From: CAZWRV01 sp964636325
GTDB lineage: Bacteria > Verrucomicrobiota > Lentisphaeria > Victivallales > GWF2-50-93
Length of the DNA: 27,016 nt
Direction: 5' to 3'
Assembly (NCBI GenBank): GCA_964636325.1
Contig: CAZWRV010000089.1
Span: 1 to 27,016 of the forward strand
The translations under genes and the position numbers were made by a program. Under the pieces are notes generated by a model. It saw only the letters and a program-made list of their open reading frames with translations, was not told where the DNA came from and searched no databases. Shown piece by piece: positions 1 to 8,325 of this stretch. Positions within the stretch are counted from its first letter, which is position 1. The number at the start of each line of letters is the position of its first letter.

Positions 1-18
1 GGAGGGAGGGGGAACGCA

Positions 19-84
19 AATCAATGCGCTCTCCCTACCCCTATCCTGCGCGCCGTAAGGGCGCCTTTTTCCCGCAGGGAAAAA
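19..84 (+). terminator. Hairpin plus T-run and adjacent palindrome
   Basis: A GC-rich stem (GCGCC at 50-54, GGCGC at 60-64, five-base loop) is followed by CTTTTT at 65-70, the form of an intrinsic terminator read on the plus strand. The T-run is itself the left arm of a perfect 8-bp inverted repeat, TTTTTCCC (66-73) and GGGAAAAA (77-84). A looser inverted repeat lies at about 7-36. The terminator would serve a plus-strand gene that ends outside the window; whether one exists cannot be seen here. Confidence 0.45.
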
Positions 85-367
85 CCTAGAGGCTTTCGCC
101 CAACGAGTGAAAGTTTGGAAAATCATAACTGCTGATAAAGCAGCTCGTATTCAGAGGGGAAGCAATGTTTCGAATTGCGCTGCCTTGCGGCGCGGCCGTC
201 CATGAATATGAGAGATATTCCATGGCTTGCTGCTGGCGCCAATGTTGCCGCAAACTACTTAATGCAAGATCGTGCTCGGTTTCAACGGAAAGCGTGATCC
301 TCCAAGTAAACAATAGATGAGGCTAAACTTTGTTCATGTTTGATTATCATCGTTCTATTTTGGATAT
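85..367. other. Intergenic stretch without a convincing gene
   Basis: This is the region downstream of the minus-strand propeller genes. A minus-strand reading frame of 75 codons (86-313) exists, but it has no clear ribosome site and no recognisable motif, so I do not call it. A small hairpin (CTGCT/AGCAG around 130-145) lies inside. Nothing else is evident. Confidence 0.4.
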
Positions 368-2083
368 TCAATAGCTCTTAAGTTCCAGCTTCACTATCCG
401 CTGGTTGCCGGAGTCGTATACGGCGGCGCGGCTTCCTTTAGCCGCGATGACGGCGGGCGCGTTGAGCGACTTAAGATCGTTTCCTGCGAGATCCGCAGTC
501 CCGAACGAGGCCAGAAGGTTTCCGATGGGGTCGAAGCATAACACCCGGTTCCGCGCCTTGTCCGAAACCCAGAGACGACCAGAGTCGTAGGCGAGCCAGA
601 TCGCCGTTCCGAACTTGTCCTGGCCGAACGAGTTCCAGCGGCGCTTCTCCTTCCAGCCGTCGCCGTTCCGCGAGAATTCGACGACATTTCCGCCGCCGCC
701 GGCGAGGAGGGTGTCCTTTCCTGAGGATGAGAGCGAAGTCCATTCCTTGATGGGCGACGCCGTGGCGAGCTGCACAGTTCCCGCGTCGCTGTTGTATGTG
801 CCGTCGCCGTTGATGTTCACGGATGTGATTTTCCCGTCCGATTCGAGAACTAGGAGGACTCTTTTCTTGTTCATCTCGGAGACGGCGGCTGCGACGGCCT
901 CGCTGGGCAGGATAGTCTGCTGTTCGATTCTACCGAGCTTTAGCTCCTTGTCCATTTTCCCGGAAATGATCATGGGTTTGCCCCACATGTAGCCGTAGCC
1001 GCAGACGGAATCGTTTTCGAGGATGGTCAGGCCGAAAACTTTTTCGGGAACCGGAACGCCCCAGTGCTGAGGGGCGGCGGGACCGTCGTTCCAGTTCCAG
1101 TTCCCGGAGCCGGACCAGACGCGGCCTTCACGGTCGAGAGCGATCGCGCCGCAGGACTGCAGGGCGCCGATTCTGCGTATCGGCTCGAAGCGCATGTCCG
1201 CCCCTTTCCATTCAAGGAGATGGACTACTCCGCAGAAACCTGATATAGCGAAAAGATTTGGGCTCATCTTGGCAATTCCTCTGCCGTTGATGATTTCCGA
1301 CTGTTCGGCGACATGGCCGATGAAGGAGCCGGAGTTTCCGCCGAGCACTACGCCGGGACTGGGATTGAAATTCTTGTCGAACCTGCGCAAGGTGCTATGC
1401 CAGGCGCTTCCATACCAGCAGCCGTCAAGGAACTGCGGGCGTTCGCCGGGCGATCCGGCGACCGGACCTGCAAGCTCGGTTGAGCCAGCGTTAAGCTTAT
1501 ATATTTTCCAGTCGATGACCGCATATACGTTTCCGTCGGCGCCGAAGTCAAGGCTGTCTGGCTTTTGCCTAAGAGTTGCGACGGGTTTCTTTTCTCCTGC
1601 GGCATTAACGAAGAAGACGTCCTCTCCTTTCGATGCGATGACGTTGCCGTCCAGCGATGACGGGGACATCCTGTCGGCCTGGACGTTCATCGTCTTGGCC
1701 TCGGAGTTGGGAGGAGCGTCGATCGGAAGGGAGTGAAGGCCGCTGCCGAGACGGAGGATCAATGTATCTCCGGCGAGCGCGATCATGTCGGCGTTGCGGT
1801 TCGGATTCGCCTTTGGAAGCTTGTATGACGCGAGCAGTCGTCCGTCGGCGGAGTATCGATTCAGAGCCGTGCCGCCGCGGTCCCATAGCGAACCGTAGCG
1901 GTCGCAGACAATTCCCATTCCGTTTGTCACCGGACCCTCGAATCGGACGAGCGAATCGCCATGCTCGCCGGAGTTCCCGAGGATGCCGGTGCAAGTGATT
2001 TGGTTGGCGGTTAACGTAATTGACCGGATTGACATGATTGACAGCATTGATAATAAAACAAATAGGCTGAATTGTTTTTTCAT
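368..2083 (-). CDS. Exported NHL-like beta-propeller protein
   Basis: A 571-residue protein with an N-terminal export signal: Lys-Lys, then a hydrophobic stretch to about residue 25. The mature part is made of propeller-like blades. The clearest is in the last 90 residues, where LWVSDKARNRVLCFDPIGN is followed by a second blade, VYDSGNQRIVKLEL; both are NHL/SMP-30-like signatures. An earlier blade contains LDREGRVWSGSGNW. No catalytic motif is recognised, so a binding or scaffold role outside the cytoplasm is the most that can be said. The ATG overlaps the stop of the upstream gene (ATGA) and has GGAGG seven bases before it, so the two are translationally coupled. The larger neighbour carries the same kind of repeats, which suggests that the pair acts together. 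Confidence 0.8.
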   Translation of the reverse strand: MKKQFSLFVLLSMLSIMSIRSITLTANQITCTGILGNSGEHGDSLVRFEGPVTNGMGIVCDRYGSLWDRGGTALNRYSADGRLLASYKLPKANPNRNADMIALAGDTLILRLGSGLHSLPIDAPPNSEAKTMNVQADRMSPSSLDGNVIASKGEDVFFVNAAGEKKPVATLRQKPDSLDFGADGNVYAVIDWKIYKLNAGSTELAGPVAGSPGERPQFLDGCWYGSAWHSTLRRFDKNFNPSPGVVLGGNSGSFIGHVAEQSEIINGRGIAKMSPNLFAISGFCGVVHLLEWKGADMRFEPIRRIGALQSCGAIALDREGRVWSGSGNWNWNDGPAAPQHWGVPVPEKVFGLTILENDSVCGYGYMWGKPMIISGKMDKELKLGRIEQQTILPSEAVAAAVSEMNKKRVLLVLESDGKITSVNINGDGTYNSDAGTVQLATASPIKEWTSLSSSGKDTLLAGGGGNVVEFSRNGDGWKEKRRWNSFGQDKFGTAIWLAYDSGRLWVSDKARNRVLCFDPIGNLLASFGTADLAGNDLKSLNAPAVIAAKGSRAAVYDSGNQRIVKLELKSY

Positions 2084-5000
2084 TGTGCGGCCTCCATGGC
2101 TATATCGCCCCAGAGGTTCGGCGTCAGCATTATTTCGCCGGGCACGTCGTTGATGAGGCCGGTCGCCTGGTTTGACCAGTAGTTTCGGAAGATGTTCGCG
2201 GTGCCTTCGGCGTCGCCGTAGACCACGCCGAAGTCCCCTCGGAGATTTACGGCGTTTGAGCCAAGCCCGAGTTCGGCCAGCGGCACCTCGGCTTCGACTG
2301 TGTATGAGTCACCGTTCTTTGTAACTGCGATTTTCGCGGAATTCAGCTTCTTCACCGAGTCGACCTTTTCGCTGCGCCAGGGGCTCTGGAAGACGACGCT
2401 GTCGGTTGCGCCGGGCAGGCGGTGGCGGTAGAGGACGGCGATGCTGCCGTCCTGGAAAGGGGCGATGAGGAGCCGCAGGTCTCCGGGAACTGGGCCGCAG
2501 CGGCCAGGCGGCGCTTTCGGATCAGTTCCGAGCTGGAGGTCGACGCTGTCACCAGACTTGAAGAGGAGCTGCCAGTCCTTCCCTTTGTTCATCCAAGGCG
2601 ACGCATCTTTAACACTGTAAAGAAGATAGAGATTGTTACCGTCTCGTGCGGCGCGGACCGTCACCGGAAACTGTCCGCTCTTGTTCCACTGCGCGGCGGG
2701 GTCGCCGCTCCAGTCGTCGTCCTTGCCGTCGATCTTGGGCGCTGCCTTCAAGAATGCGAATTTCGCAGATTTAAGCTCCGAGCCGGCGGCCGCGTTGCGT
2801 ATCCGGTTTCGTTCGGCGGCGGCCACCTGTTCGGCGGTCACTGAGAACGAACCTTCGCCGCGGACGGTTTCCGCAAGCCCGTTGACGCGGTAGATTCTAT
2901 ATTCTATCCCGCCGCCCTGGAAATAGTAGCATCCGTCCTTCTTGGAGAGGCCGAAGGTTCCGCCGAAGCATTCGCCGCCGAGGATTCCCACGCCGCCCGC
3001 CTGCGGATTGGTCATAAGTCTGCAGTCGGGGAAGATCTCGTCCACATACAGGCCGTCAGTCGTCATTACGAATGCGCGGCCGTGGTTTCCATTCATCACC
3101 ATGACGTCCCCTTTCCCGTCCAGCGGGGCGACGCCCGTGAAGAATAGGATGCCTTGGAGTTCGCCCGTGCTCGGCAGCGGCGCGTTGTGCGAACCGTGGA
3201 CGTTGGTCCAGCGGTTAGGATACGACCATAGAGTGCGGCCGTCAGGAGAGAAGGCCTTCATTGCCGGATCTGAATTGACGATCATGTTTCCGAAACCGTC
3301 CACCGTGCTCTCGACCCCGCTCCACTGAGGACCGTCGATCTTCAGTGCGGCCTTCACCGCATCGTTCAGCGCCGGATATTTCGGAGCTCCGCCGGGCCAC
3401 CAGCCGTCAGGCTTCAGCACCGCCATGACGCTTTTCCCTGCGACTTTCGCAGGAACCCGCATCGTAAGATCGTTGAAGTCGTGCCCCCATCCGGAGCCGG
3501 CGAAGCTCTCTGCGGCGGTCGAGAATTCTATCTCCTCCGCCTGCATTTTCGCGTCGCCGTCCCTATCCACCCAGAGCATCCCGTAGCCGTGACCGGGCTG
3601 GCCGGGAACTCCATGCTCATACTTTACGCCGGGATAGTCGCGTTTGAAGGCGTCGACGAACTCCTTGGGCGGCTTCCATGATCTCGCGTATGAGAACTGG
3701 TGGGCCGAACTCAGGAATGCGAGTGGCCTGAGTGTCCCGTCCTTAGACAATTCCTCGATGTAAGTGACTTTGCCGTATGCAATTACAAATATCCTGCCGT
3801 CCTGCCTCCAGAAACGGTAGTGCATTCCCTCCTCGCCGCCGAGTATCGCATTTGGAACTGCGGATTTCGCGGAAAGATCGACCTTGAACGAGGTGCCCTG
3901 GCCGAACCAGCGCGAGGAGTCTTCCGGGTCGAATCCGCAGCCGGGCGCTCCGTAGGCGGTCGGGCCGAAGAATTCTTTCCACATTGTTCCTTTGCCGGGA
4001 TCATAGGCCGAGAGGCGCTTCGGCTTCCAGCGTCCGTTTTCCGTAACCCAGAGGTGGCCGTCGGGAGAAACCACGAGCCCTGCTGGGTTCTGCAGTTTCA
4101 ATGGATCATAGGGGCCTGATACTGCAGGCATGTCCTGGCACTCTTCACCGTATCCACCCATCCTGGCTCGGACTTCCGCCGAACATGCGGTCAGACCGCC
4201 GGGCTTTCCTATAATTCCTGCCGGCTTTCCGTCCTTGTCCAGGATGTGGACGACGTTGGACTTCTGGTCGCTCCAGTAGAACCTGCCGTCCGGGCCGGCT
4301 GCGAGGCCGGCGGGGACGGCCTCGAGGCCGCCGGCTATCTCCCTTGAGAGTTTTCCGGAGGGTACGTCTATTTCGACGATTTTGTTGTCTGCGGACGCAT
4401 ATAGCTTTCCGTCCATGGCCGCTAAGGCGGAAGGATTCTGAAGAGAAATCGAACGCAGTACTGCGCCGCCTCTGGCGGGGTCGACTTCATGGACGACGTT
4501 CTTGACACTGTCGCCTATATAAAGCAGACCGTTAAAAACCGCGATTCCTGCTAGAGCGATGCGGTCGGGAAGCTTTTCGGGGGAGCCCGGCCCGACGCAG
4601 TAGGATGCGACAACTGCGAACCTGTCCTTGGTAAGGTCGACGATATTACCGTTAGCCAGATCCACCTTCACAAGAGTGATCCTGTTTTCCGCCTTCCAGC
4701 CAGGCCTGCTGCGGTCGACCTTCTGCGTCCAGCCTATTCCGTCGTATGCGGCGTACAGGAACTTCTCGTCGGCGGCGACCGCCACCTTTGAAAGGCCGTG
4801 ACCCATGGGGGAATTGACTCCGCGCACTAATGTTCCGTCCTGATCGAGCTGGATCAGTTCATAACCTCCCTCGGATACGGAGGTTCCGAAGAAGAGGTGT
4901 CTGCCGTTGGTCGCGGCCGAGTGCATCGTCCCATGGTTTGAGCCGGGACCGTTGCAGAACGACATCACATATTCCGGGACGAGGCCCGGATGCGAGATGG

Positions 5001-5778
5001 AACGCCATAAGAATTTCCCGGGCGGCATGGGCTGGGCGTTGTCGTCGGTGCCGTCCCAGACGATGCGCTGAATCCCTTTCGCCATGGGCCGTCCAGAGAT
5101 CAGGTTGCGGACACGGCCGCCTTTCTCATCCTCTATCACTATGGTCGCCTTGCCGTCGAGGGGCTGATTGAAGTCGAACGCCATCTGGAGCCTGCGGTCC
5201 GCCAGCGCCTTCTCTAATTCTGCGAGATCGACCAGGCTCCAGTCTTCGGGATTCGGCGAAAGCCCTGAATGAGTCGCCCTGGAAGAATTTCCCTGCAGAA
5301 ACGTCTCGATTTGGCGCGGCTTGCCGAACGGTCCGCCCTGCCATTCAACGGAGAAGGAGATCCTCAGCTTTTCCCAGCCCGGTTCGCCGTCCGCGATCTT
5401 AGACGCGGGAACCTTGAATTCGTATCTTGTAGACTTTGCGGAAGTTCTGACAGCCGAAGCTTCCTTTTCAGTAAGTAACAACGGTCTGTCCGCAGCGACT
5501 CCGAGGCGGACTTTGGGCGTCTGAACTCCCGAAGCCTGTTCGAAAGGTTCGATCGACACTGCCACAACCAGGGCATCGCCGGATCTGCGGAGAAAATAGG
5601 CAACCCTAGGCGACTCCGCTCCGGAGACGACCTGCATGTCCTCGTCGGGAGCAGCTTCCGGTAACTCGGCCGAAGGGGGAGGGGCAGAATTTCCGCTTTT
5701 CTGCGGAGGCCGCCTCTCATCGCATCCGGTTGAAAGGATGAATGAAAGGAGCAGGCATGAATAAAGCGTTATCTTCAT
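2080..5778 (-). CDS. Large beta-propeller lipoprotein with FlgD-like and CBM9/DOMON-like domains
   Basis: I take the start at the second ATG of the frame (5778; 1232 residues), because GGAG lies six bases before it and the first ATG (5793) has none. The N-terminus is a lipoprotein signal ending LSTGC with Cys19. Residues about 30-50 are a Pro/Ala/Glu linker. About 189-250 resemble the FlgD Ig-like fold (GKATIVIEDEKGGRVRNL, then RIVWDGTDDNAQPMPPGKF). From about 260 to 950 there are repeated propeller blades with phrases such as AAGPDGRFYWSDQ and VVSPDGHLWVTENGRW. The last 260 residues begin KAAPKIDGKDDDW, typical of CBM9/DOMON-like sugar- or heme-binding beta-sandwich domains. The likely location is the outer membrane or cell surface. 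No enzymatic residue is identified. It heads a two-gene operon with the coupled propeller gene downstream. Confidence 0.82.
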   Translation of the reverse strand: MKITLYSCLLLSFILSTGCDERRPPQKSGNSAPPPSAELPEAAPDEDMQVVSGAESPRVAYFLRRSGDALVVAVSIEPFEQASGVQTPKVRLGVAADRPLLLTEKEASAVRTSAKSTRYEFKVPASKIADGEPGWEKLRISFSVEWQGGPFGKPRQIETFLQGNSSRATHSGLSPNPEDWSLVDLAELEKALADRRLQMAFDFNQPLDGKATIVIEDEKGGRVRNLISGRPMAKGIQRIVWDGTDDNAQPMPPGKFLWRSISHPGLVPEYVMSFCNGPGSNHGTMHSAATNGRHLFFGTSVSEGGYELIQLDQDGTLVRGVNSPMGHGLSKVAVAADEKFLYAAYDGIGWTQKVDRSRPGWKAENRITLVKVDLANGNIVDLTKDRFAVVASYCVGPGSPEKLPDRIALAGIAVFNGLLYIGDSVKNVVHEVDPARGGAVLRSISLQNPSALAAMDGKLYASADNKIVEIDVPSGKLSREIAGGLEAVPAGLAAGPDGRFYWSDQKSNVVHILDKDGKPAGIIGKPGGLTACSAEVRARMGGYGEECQDMPAVSGPYDPLKLQNPAGLVVSPDGHLWVTENGRWKPKRLSAYDPGKGTMWKEFFGPTAYGAPGCGFDPEDSSRWFGQGTSFKVDLSAKSAVPNAILGGEEGMHYRFWRQDGRIFVIAYGKVTYIEELSKDGTLRPLAFLSSAHQFSYARSWKPPKEFVDAFKRDYPGVKYEHGVPGQPGHGYGMLWVDRDGDAKMQAEEIEFSTAAESFAGSGWGHDFNDLTMRVPAKVAGKSVMAVLKPDGWWPGGAPKYPALNDAVKAALKIDGPQWSGVESTVDGFGNMIVNSDPAMKAFSPDGRTLWSYPNRWTNVHGSHNAPLPSTGELQGILFFTGVAPLDGKGDVMVMNGNHGRAFVMTTDGLYVDEIFPDCRLMTNPQAGGVGILGGECFGGTFGLSKKDGCYYFQGGGIEYRIYRVNGLAETVRGEGSFSVTAEQVAAAERNRIRNAAAGSELKSAKFAFLKAAPKIDGKDDDWSGDPAAQWNKSGQFPVTVRAARDGNNLYLLYSVKDASPWMNKGKDWQLLFKSGDSVDLQLGTDPKAPPGRCGPVPGDLRLLIAPFQDGSIAVLYRHRLPGATDSVVFQSPWRSEKVDSVKKLNSAKIAVTKNGDSYTVEAEVPLAELGLGSNAVNLRGDFGVVYGDAEGTANIFRNYWSNQATGLINDVPGEIMLTPNLWGDIAMEAAQ

Positions 5779-5911
5779 TGTTGTCTCCGTCATGGAATTT
5801 GTGCCATGGACGCCTCAATTGTTACACTATTGCCATGCCAATTATGTATTAATATTAGCTCCGACGGCAAGCGGAATCAAGCGAGATAGAGGATATTCCG
5901 TGAATTTCTAG

Positions 5912-5952
5912 GTAAATATCCAGTGAAAGGGCGCAGTTCACTGAATATTTAC
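5912..5952. repeat. 16-bp inverted repeat between rnhB and the lipoprotein gene
   Basis: The arms are GTAAATATCCAGTGAA (5912-5927) and TTCACTGAATATTTAC (5937-5952), with one mismatch and a 9-base loop. It lies 24 bases past the rnhB stop and could end that transcript, but no T-run follows on either strand. GAATTTC occurs just left (5902-5908) and immediately right (5953-5959) of the repeat. Confidence 0.7.
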
Positions 5953-5975
5953 GAATTTCCTGCGATCTTCCTGCC

Positions 5976-6644
5976 CTAATCCAGGCCGAGTTCCTCCTGG
6001 ATGGAATTCGGCGGGTCGATGATATCCCTGACGGGCGCGTAGCTTCTGCGGTGGATGGGGCAGGGGCCGTGGGTTTTGAGCGCCGCTAGGTGCCTTTCAG
6101 TTCCGTAGCCCTTGTGGGAGTCGAATCCGTATGCTGGATATTCGAGGGCGAATGCGTCCATGAGCCTGTCGCGGTGGACTTTAGCCAGGATGCTTGCGGC
6201 GGCGATGCTGGCGGATTTCGCATCTCCTTTGACGATGAATTGCGCGGGGATTTTGAGCCCCTTGAACTTGAGGCCGTCGACCAGGGCGAAGTCCGCGGGG
6301 GCGATCCCTTCGATGGCCTTTGCCATGGCTAGCTTGACGGCCTCGAAGATGTTTATCCTGTCGATTTCGGCCGGCGCGACTTCGGCTATGGAGTAGAGGA
6401 TTCCGGGGAATGAGGTGATTTCGGAGAAGAGCCTTTCCCTCGTTTCATGGGAGAGCTTTTTCGAGTCGTCGACGGCGGGGATTTCCTTGGAGTTCGCGGG
6501 GAAGGAAACAGCGGCGGCGACGAGGGGACCAGCGAGCGGCCCCCTGCCGGCCTCGTCGACTCCGGCCACATGCATGAAGCCATCCGCCCACTTCTCCCTT
6601 TCGAAGGAGAGAAGGTCGCGCGCCTGGAGTTTTTCCCCTTTCAT
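5976..6644 (-). CDS. rnhB: Ribonuclease HII
   Basis: A 222-residue protein that cleaves the RNA strand of RNA-DNA hybrids and starts removal of misincorporated ribonucleotides from DNA. The family signature VDEAGRGPLAGPLVAAAV is at residues 29-46, with the catalytic Asp30 and Glu31. DDSKKLS, ALVDGLK with another catalytic Asp, KGDAKSASIAAASILAKVHRD and the KGYGT...H block follow in the usual order. The length is normal for the family. It is the last gene of the rpsP-khpA-trmD-rplS-rnhB operon, a common bacterial order. No Shine-Dalgarno sequence is visible before the ATG; instead the start abuts one arm of a 13-bp inverted repeat, so translation could depend on RNA structure or coupling. Confidence 0.97.
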   Translation of the reverse strand: MKGEKLQARDLLSFEREKWADGFMHVAGVDEAGRGPLAGPLVAAAVSFPANSKEIPAVDDSKKLSHETRERLFSEITSFPGILYSIAEVAPAEIDRINIFEAVKLAMAKAIEGIAPADFALVDGLKFKGLKIPAQFIVKGDAKSASIAAASILAKVHRDRLMDAFALEYPAYGFDSHKGYGTERHLAALKTHGPCPIHRRSYAPVRDIIDPPNSIQEELGLD

Positions 6645-6646
6645 AA

Positions 6647-6736
6647 TTTCAGATTTTCGCCCCGTGGCCGTTCAAGCGACTGGGGCATGCCGCCATAGCT
6701 CTGCTCTCAGTTTAAGCGGAAGACGAAAATCTGAAA
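6647..6736. repeat. 13-bp inverted repeat filling the rplS-rnhB spacer
   Basis: The perfect arms TTTCAGATTTTCG (6647-6659) and CGAAAATCTGAAA (6724-6736) enclose 64 bases. On the minus-strand transcript the first arm begins directly after the rplS stop and the second ends two bases before the rnhB ATG. The enclosed DNA contains the palindrome GGCATGCC (6684-6691). In RNA the arms could pair across the spacer and cover the rnhB start. Confidence 0.75.
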
Positions 6737-7078
6737 CTATTCTTCGTCCTTGATGCGGGCGGACTTGCCGATCTTCTTCCTGAGGAAATAGAGCTTGGCG
6801 CGGCGGACCTTGCCGCGGCGTTCGACCTCGATCTTCTCGATGCGGGGCGAATGCAGGGGGAATATCCTTTCGATGCCCTGGCCGTATGCGACGCGGCGGA
6901 CCGTGAAGGTCTCCTGGATGCCGTGCCCTTTCCGTCCGATGACAAGTCCGGTGAAGGCCTGAACGCGTTCGTTCTCGCCTTCGATTATCTTCACGTGCAC
7001 CTTGACTGTGTCGCCGATCTGGAAGTCGGGGATTTCCTTCTTGCACTGTGCCAGATTCACTTTCTCCATCAGATTCAT
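6737..7078 (-). CDS. rplS: 50S ribosomal protein L19
   Basis: A 113-residue protein of normal length for L19, located at the 30S-50S interface of the ribosome. Recognisable blocks are IPDFQIGDTVKVHVKIIEG, ERVQAFTGLVIGRKGHGI and the conserved tail FPLHSPRIEKIEVERRGKVRRAKLYFLR. The ATG at 7078 has AGGAG seven bases upstream. It lies between trmD and rnhB in the usual operon order. The 85-base spacer from trmD contains short direct repeats described separately. Confidence 0.97.
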   Translation of the reverse strand: MNLMEKVNLAQCKKEIPDFQIGDTVKVHVKIIEGENERVQAFTGLVIGRKGHGIQETFTVRRVAYGQGIERIFPLHSPRIEKIEVERRGKVRRAKLYFLRKKIGKSARIKDEE

Positions 7079-7100
7079 TGGGCAACTCCTAGCTGATTGG

Positions 7101-7166
7101 ACAGGATAACAGGATGAACAGGATAATATGGAGCAGGCTTATCTTGTCAAACAGATTATCTTGTCA
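7101..7166. repeat. Short direct repeats in the trmD-rplS spacer
   Basis: Three ACAGGAT copies (7101-7107, 7109-7115, 7118-7124) are spaced 8 and 9 bases apart. They are followed by two exact copies of TTATCTTGTCA (7139-7149 and 7156-7166), offset by 17. The second 11-mer copy runs into the trmD stop codon. No protein-binding role is evident; the layout resembles degenerate spacer micro-repeats. Confidence 0.7.
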
Positions 7167-7865
7167 GCGTTTTATATTTTCCTTGTTGATCTTCCATTTT
7201 TCAAAAAGGTCGGGCCTGAGCTTCTCGGTCCTTTCAATGGACTGCCGTTCCCTCCACTTCCTTATTTCCTCGTGGTTTCCGGAGAGGAGGACTTCGGGAA
7301 CTTTCATCCCGCGGTATTCTTCCGGCCTCGTGAACTGAGGATACTCCAGGAGGCATCCGCTGAACGACTCGTCCTGTCCAGACAGTTCGCATCCGAGGGC
7401 GCCGGGTATCAGCCGGACCACCGCGTCCACGAGCACCATCGCCGGGATGTTCCCGCTGGTCAGGACATAGTCGCCGATGGTCAGCACCCTGTCCGCCAGT
7501 CCCGAAGCGACCCTGTCGTCTACGCCCTCGTAGTGGCCGCAGAGCACTATGAGATGCTCCTCGAGCGCCAGTTCTCGCGCGATTTTCTGGCTGAACAGTT
7601 CGCCCTGAGGGCACATGAGCAGCGTCTTTGAGCCGGCCGTCCTGATGGACTCCACCGCCTCGAAAAGCGGTTCCGGCTTCATGAGCATGCCCGGCCCGCC
7701 TCCGTAGGGCTTGTCGTCTACCGTCCTGTGGCGGTCCCTGGCGAAGTCCCTCAGATTGACTGTCCTTATGGTGACGACACCCTTGTCGACGGCCCTTTTG
7801 ACAATGCTCTCGGAGAACGGGCCGAAGAAAACATCAGGGAAAATTGTTACGATGTCTATGCGCAA
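7164..7865 (-). CDS. trmD: tRNA (guanine37-N1)-methyltransferase
   Basis: A 233-residue SPOUT-class enzyme that methylates G37 next to the anticodon with S-adenosylmethionine and so prevents frameshifting. The family start MRIDIVTIFPDVF is intact. DKPYGGGPGMLMKPEP, the knot segment CGHYEGVDDRV with its catalytic Asp region, and IGDYVLTSGNIPAM follow in order. The start codon is TTG (7865-7863), one base after the khpA stop, with no clear Shine-Dalgarno sequence. The only ATG nearby is out of frame and soon stops, so TTG initiation by coupling to khpA is the reading that restores the full family N-terminus. This may keep TrmD at lower levels than the ribosomal proteins in the same operon. Confidence 0.96.
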   Translation of the reverse strand: MRIDIVTIFPDVFFGPFSESIVKRAVDKGVVTIRTVNLRDFARDRHRTVDDKPYGGGPGMLMKPEPLFEAVESIRTAGSKTLLMCPQGELFSQKIARELALEEHLIVLCGHYEGVDDRVASGLADRVLTIGDYVLTSGNIPAMVLVDAVVRLIPGALGCELSGQDESFSGCLLEYPQFTRPEEYRGMKVPEVLLSGNHEEIRKWRERQSIERTEKLRPDLFEKWKINKENIKR

Positions 7866-7866
7866 G

Positions 7867-8208
7867 TCATTCGACCACTTCGACTGAAAGGCGCTTGCCG
7901 ATCCTGCCGCCCGCGCAGCTTACGAGTGCCCGGATCGCCATGATGGTCTTTCCGTTCTTACCGATCACCTTGCCCATGTCCTCCTTGGCGCAGTTGATTT
8001 CGATGAGGGCGTTTTCGCCGTCCTCCTTCATGTCGATCCTGACCGAGTCGGGCTTGTCGACGAGCGACCTGACAACGTAGTCCACGAAGCTCTCAAGATC
8101 CTTGAGACCGCCCTGTTTCTTTTCCTCTCTCGGGGAAGGCGCGTTCTCCTTCTGCTCGCCGGCGGACTCCTTCCCGCCCAGGAACTTCTTGATGATGCTG
8201 AGCACCAC
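7867..8208 (-). CDS. khpA: KH-domain RNA-binding protein KhpA (YlqC type)
   Basis: A 113-residue protein whose C-terminal 75 residues form one KH domain, with the GxxG loop in GKVIGKNGKTI and the flanking IEINCAKEDMG and RLSVEVVE strands. KhpA homologues bind RNA and partner with KhpB/Jag in cell-envelope and translation control in Gram-positives. Here the gene lies between rpsP and trmD, the family's usual place. The start is GTG at 8208 with GAGGTG five bases upstream; GTG also follows at 8205. About 32 charged N-terminal residues precede the KH fold, which is longer than the typical 75-80-residue family member; this tail is probably disordered. Confidence 0.9.
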   Translation of the reverse strand: MVLSIIKKFLGGKESAGEQKENAPSPREEKKQGGLKDLESFVDYVVRSLVDKPDSVRIDMKEDGENALIEINCAKEDMGKVIGKNGKTIMAIRALVSCAGGRIGKRLSVEVVE

Positions 8209-8309
8209 TGGTTCACCTCACTTTTTCGCTTGGGTTATCGTGGCCGGTCCGAATCCGCGTACAGCATGAACTCGTTTGCGGAACTGCGGCCTGCATGTCC
8301 GTATAGACG

Positions 8310-8325
8310 CCGCCTGCAGAGGCGG
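8310..8325 (-). terminator. Hairpin directly after the rpsP stop
   Basis: CCGCCT (8310-8315) and AGGCGG (8320-8325) form a perfect 6-bp stem with a 4-base loop, starting at the base after the rpsP stop codon. There is no T-run, so it more likely tunes rpsP mRNA stability or partly attenuates read-through into khpA than ends transcription fully. Confidence 0.5.

Noticed and set aside
86..313. Minus-strand 75-codon frame
   Set aside because: No ribosome site, no recognisable motif, and composition unlike the neighbouring genes.
5779..5843. Palindromic AATTG/CAATT and TTGGCATGGCAA sequences as an operator for the lipoprotein gene
   Set aside because: The matches are short and imperfect, and no clear promoter is located relative to them.
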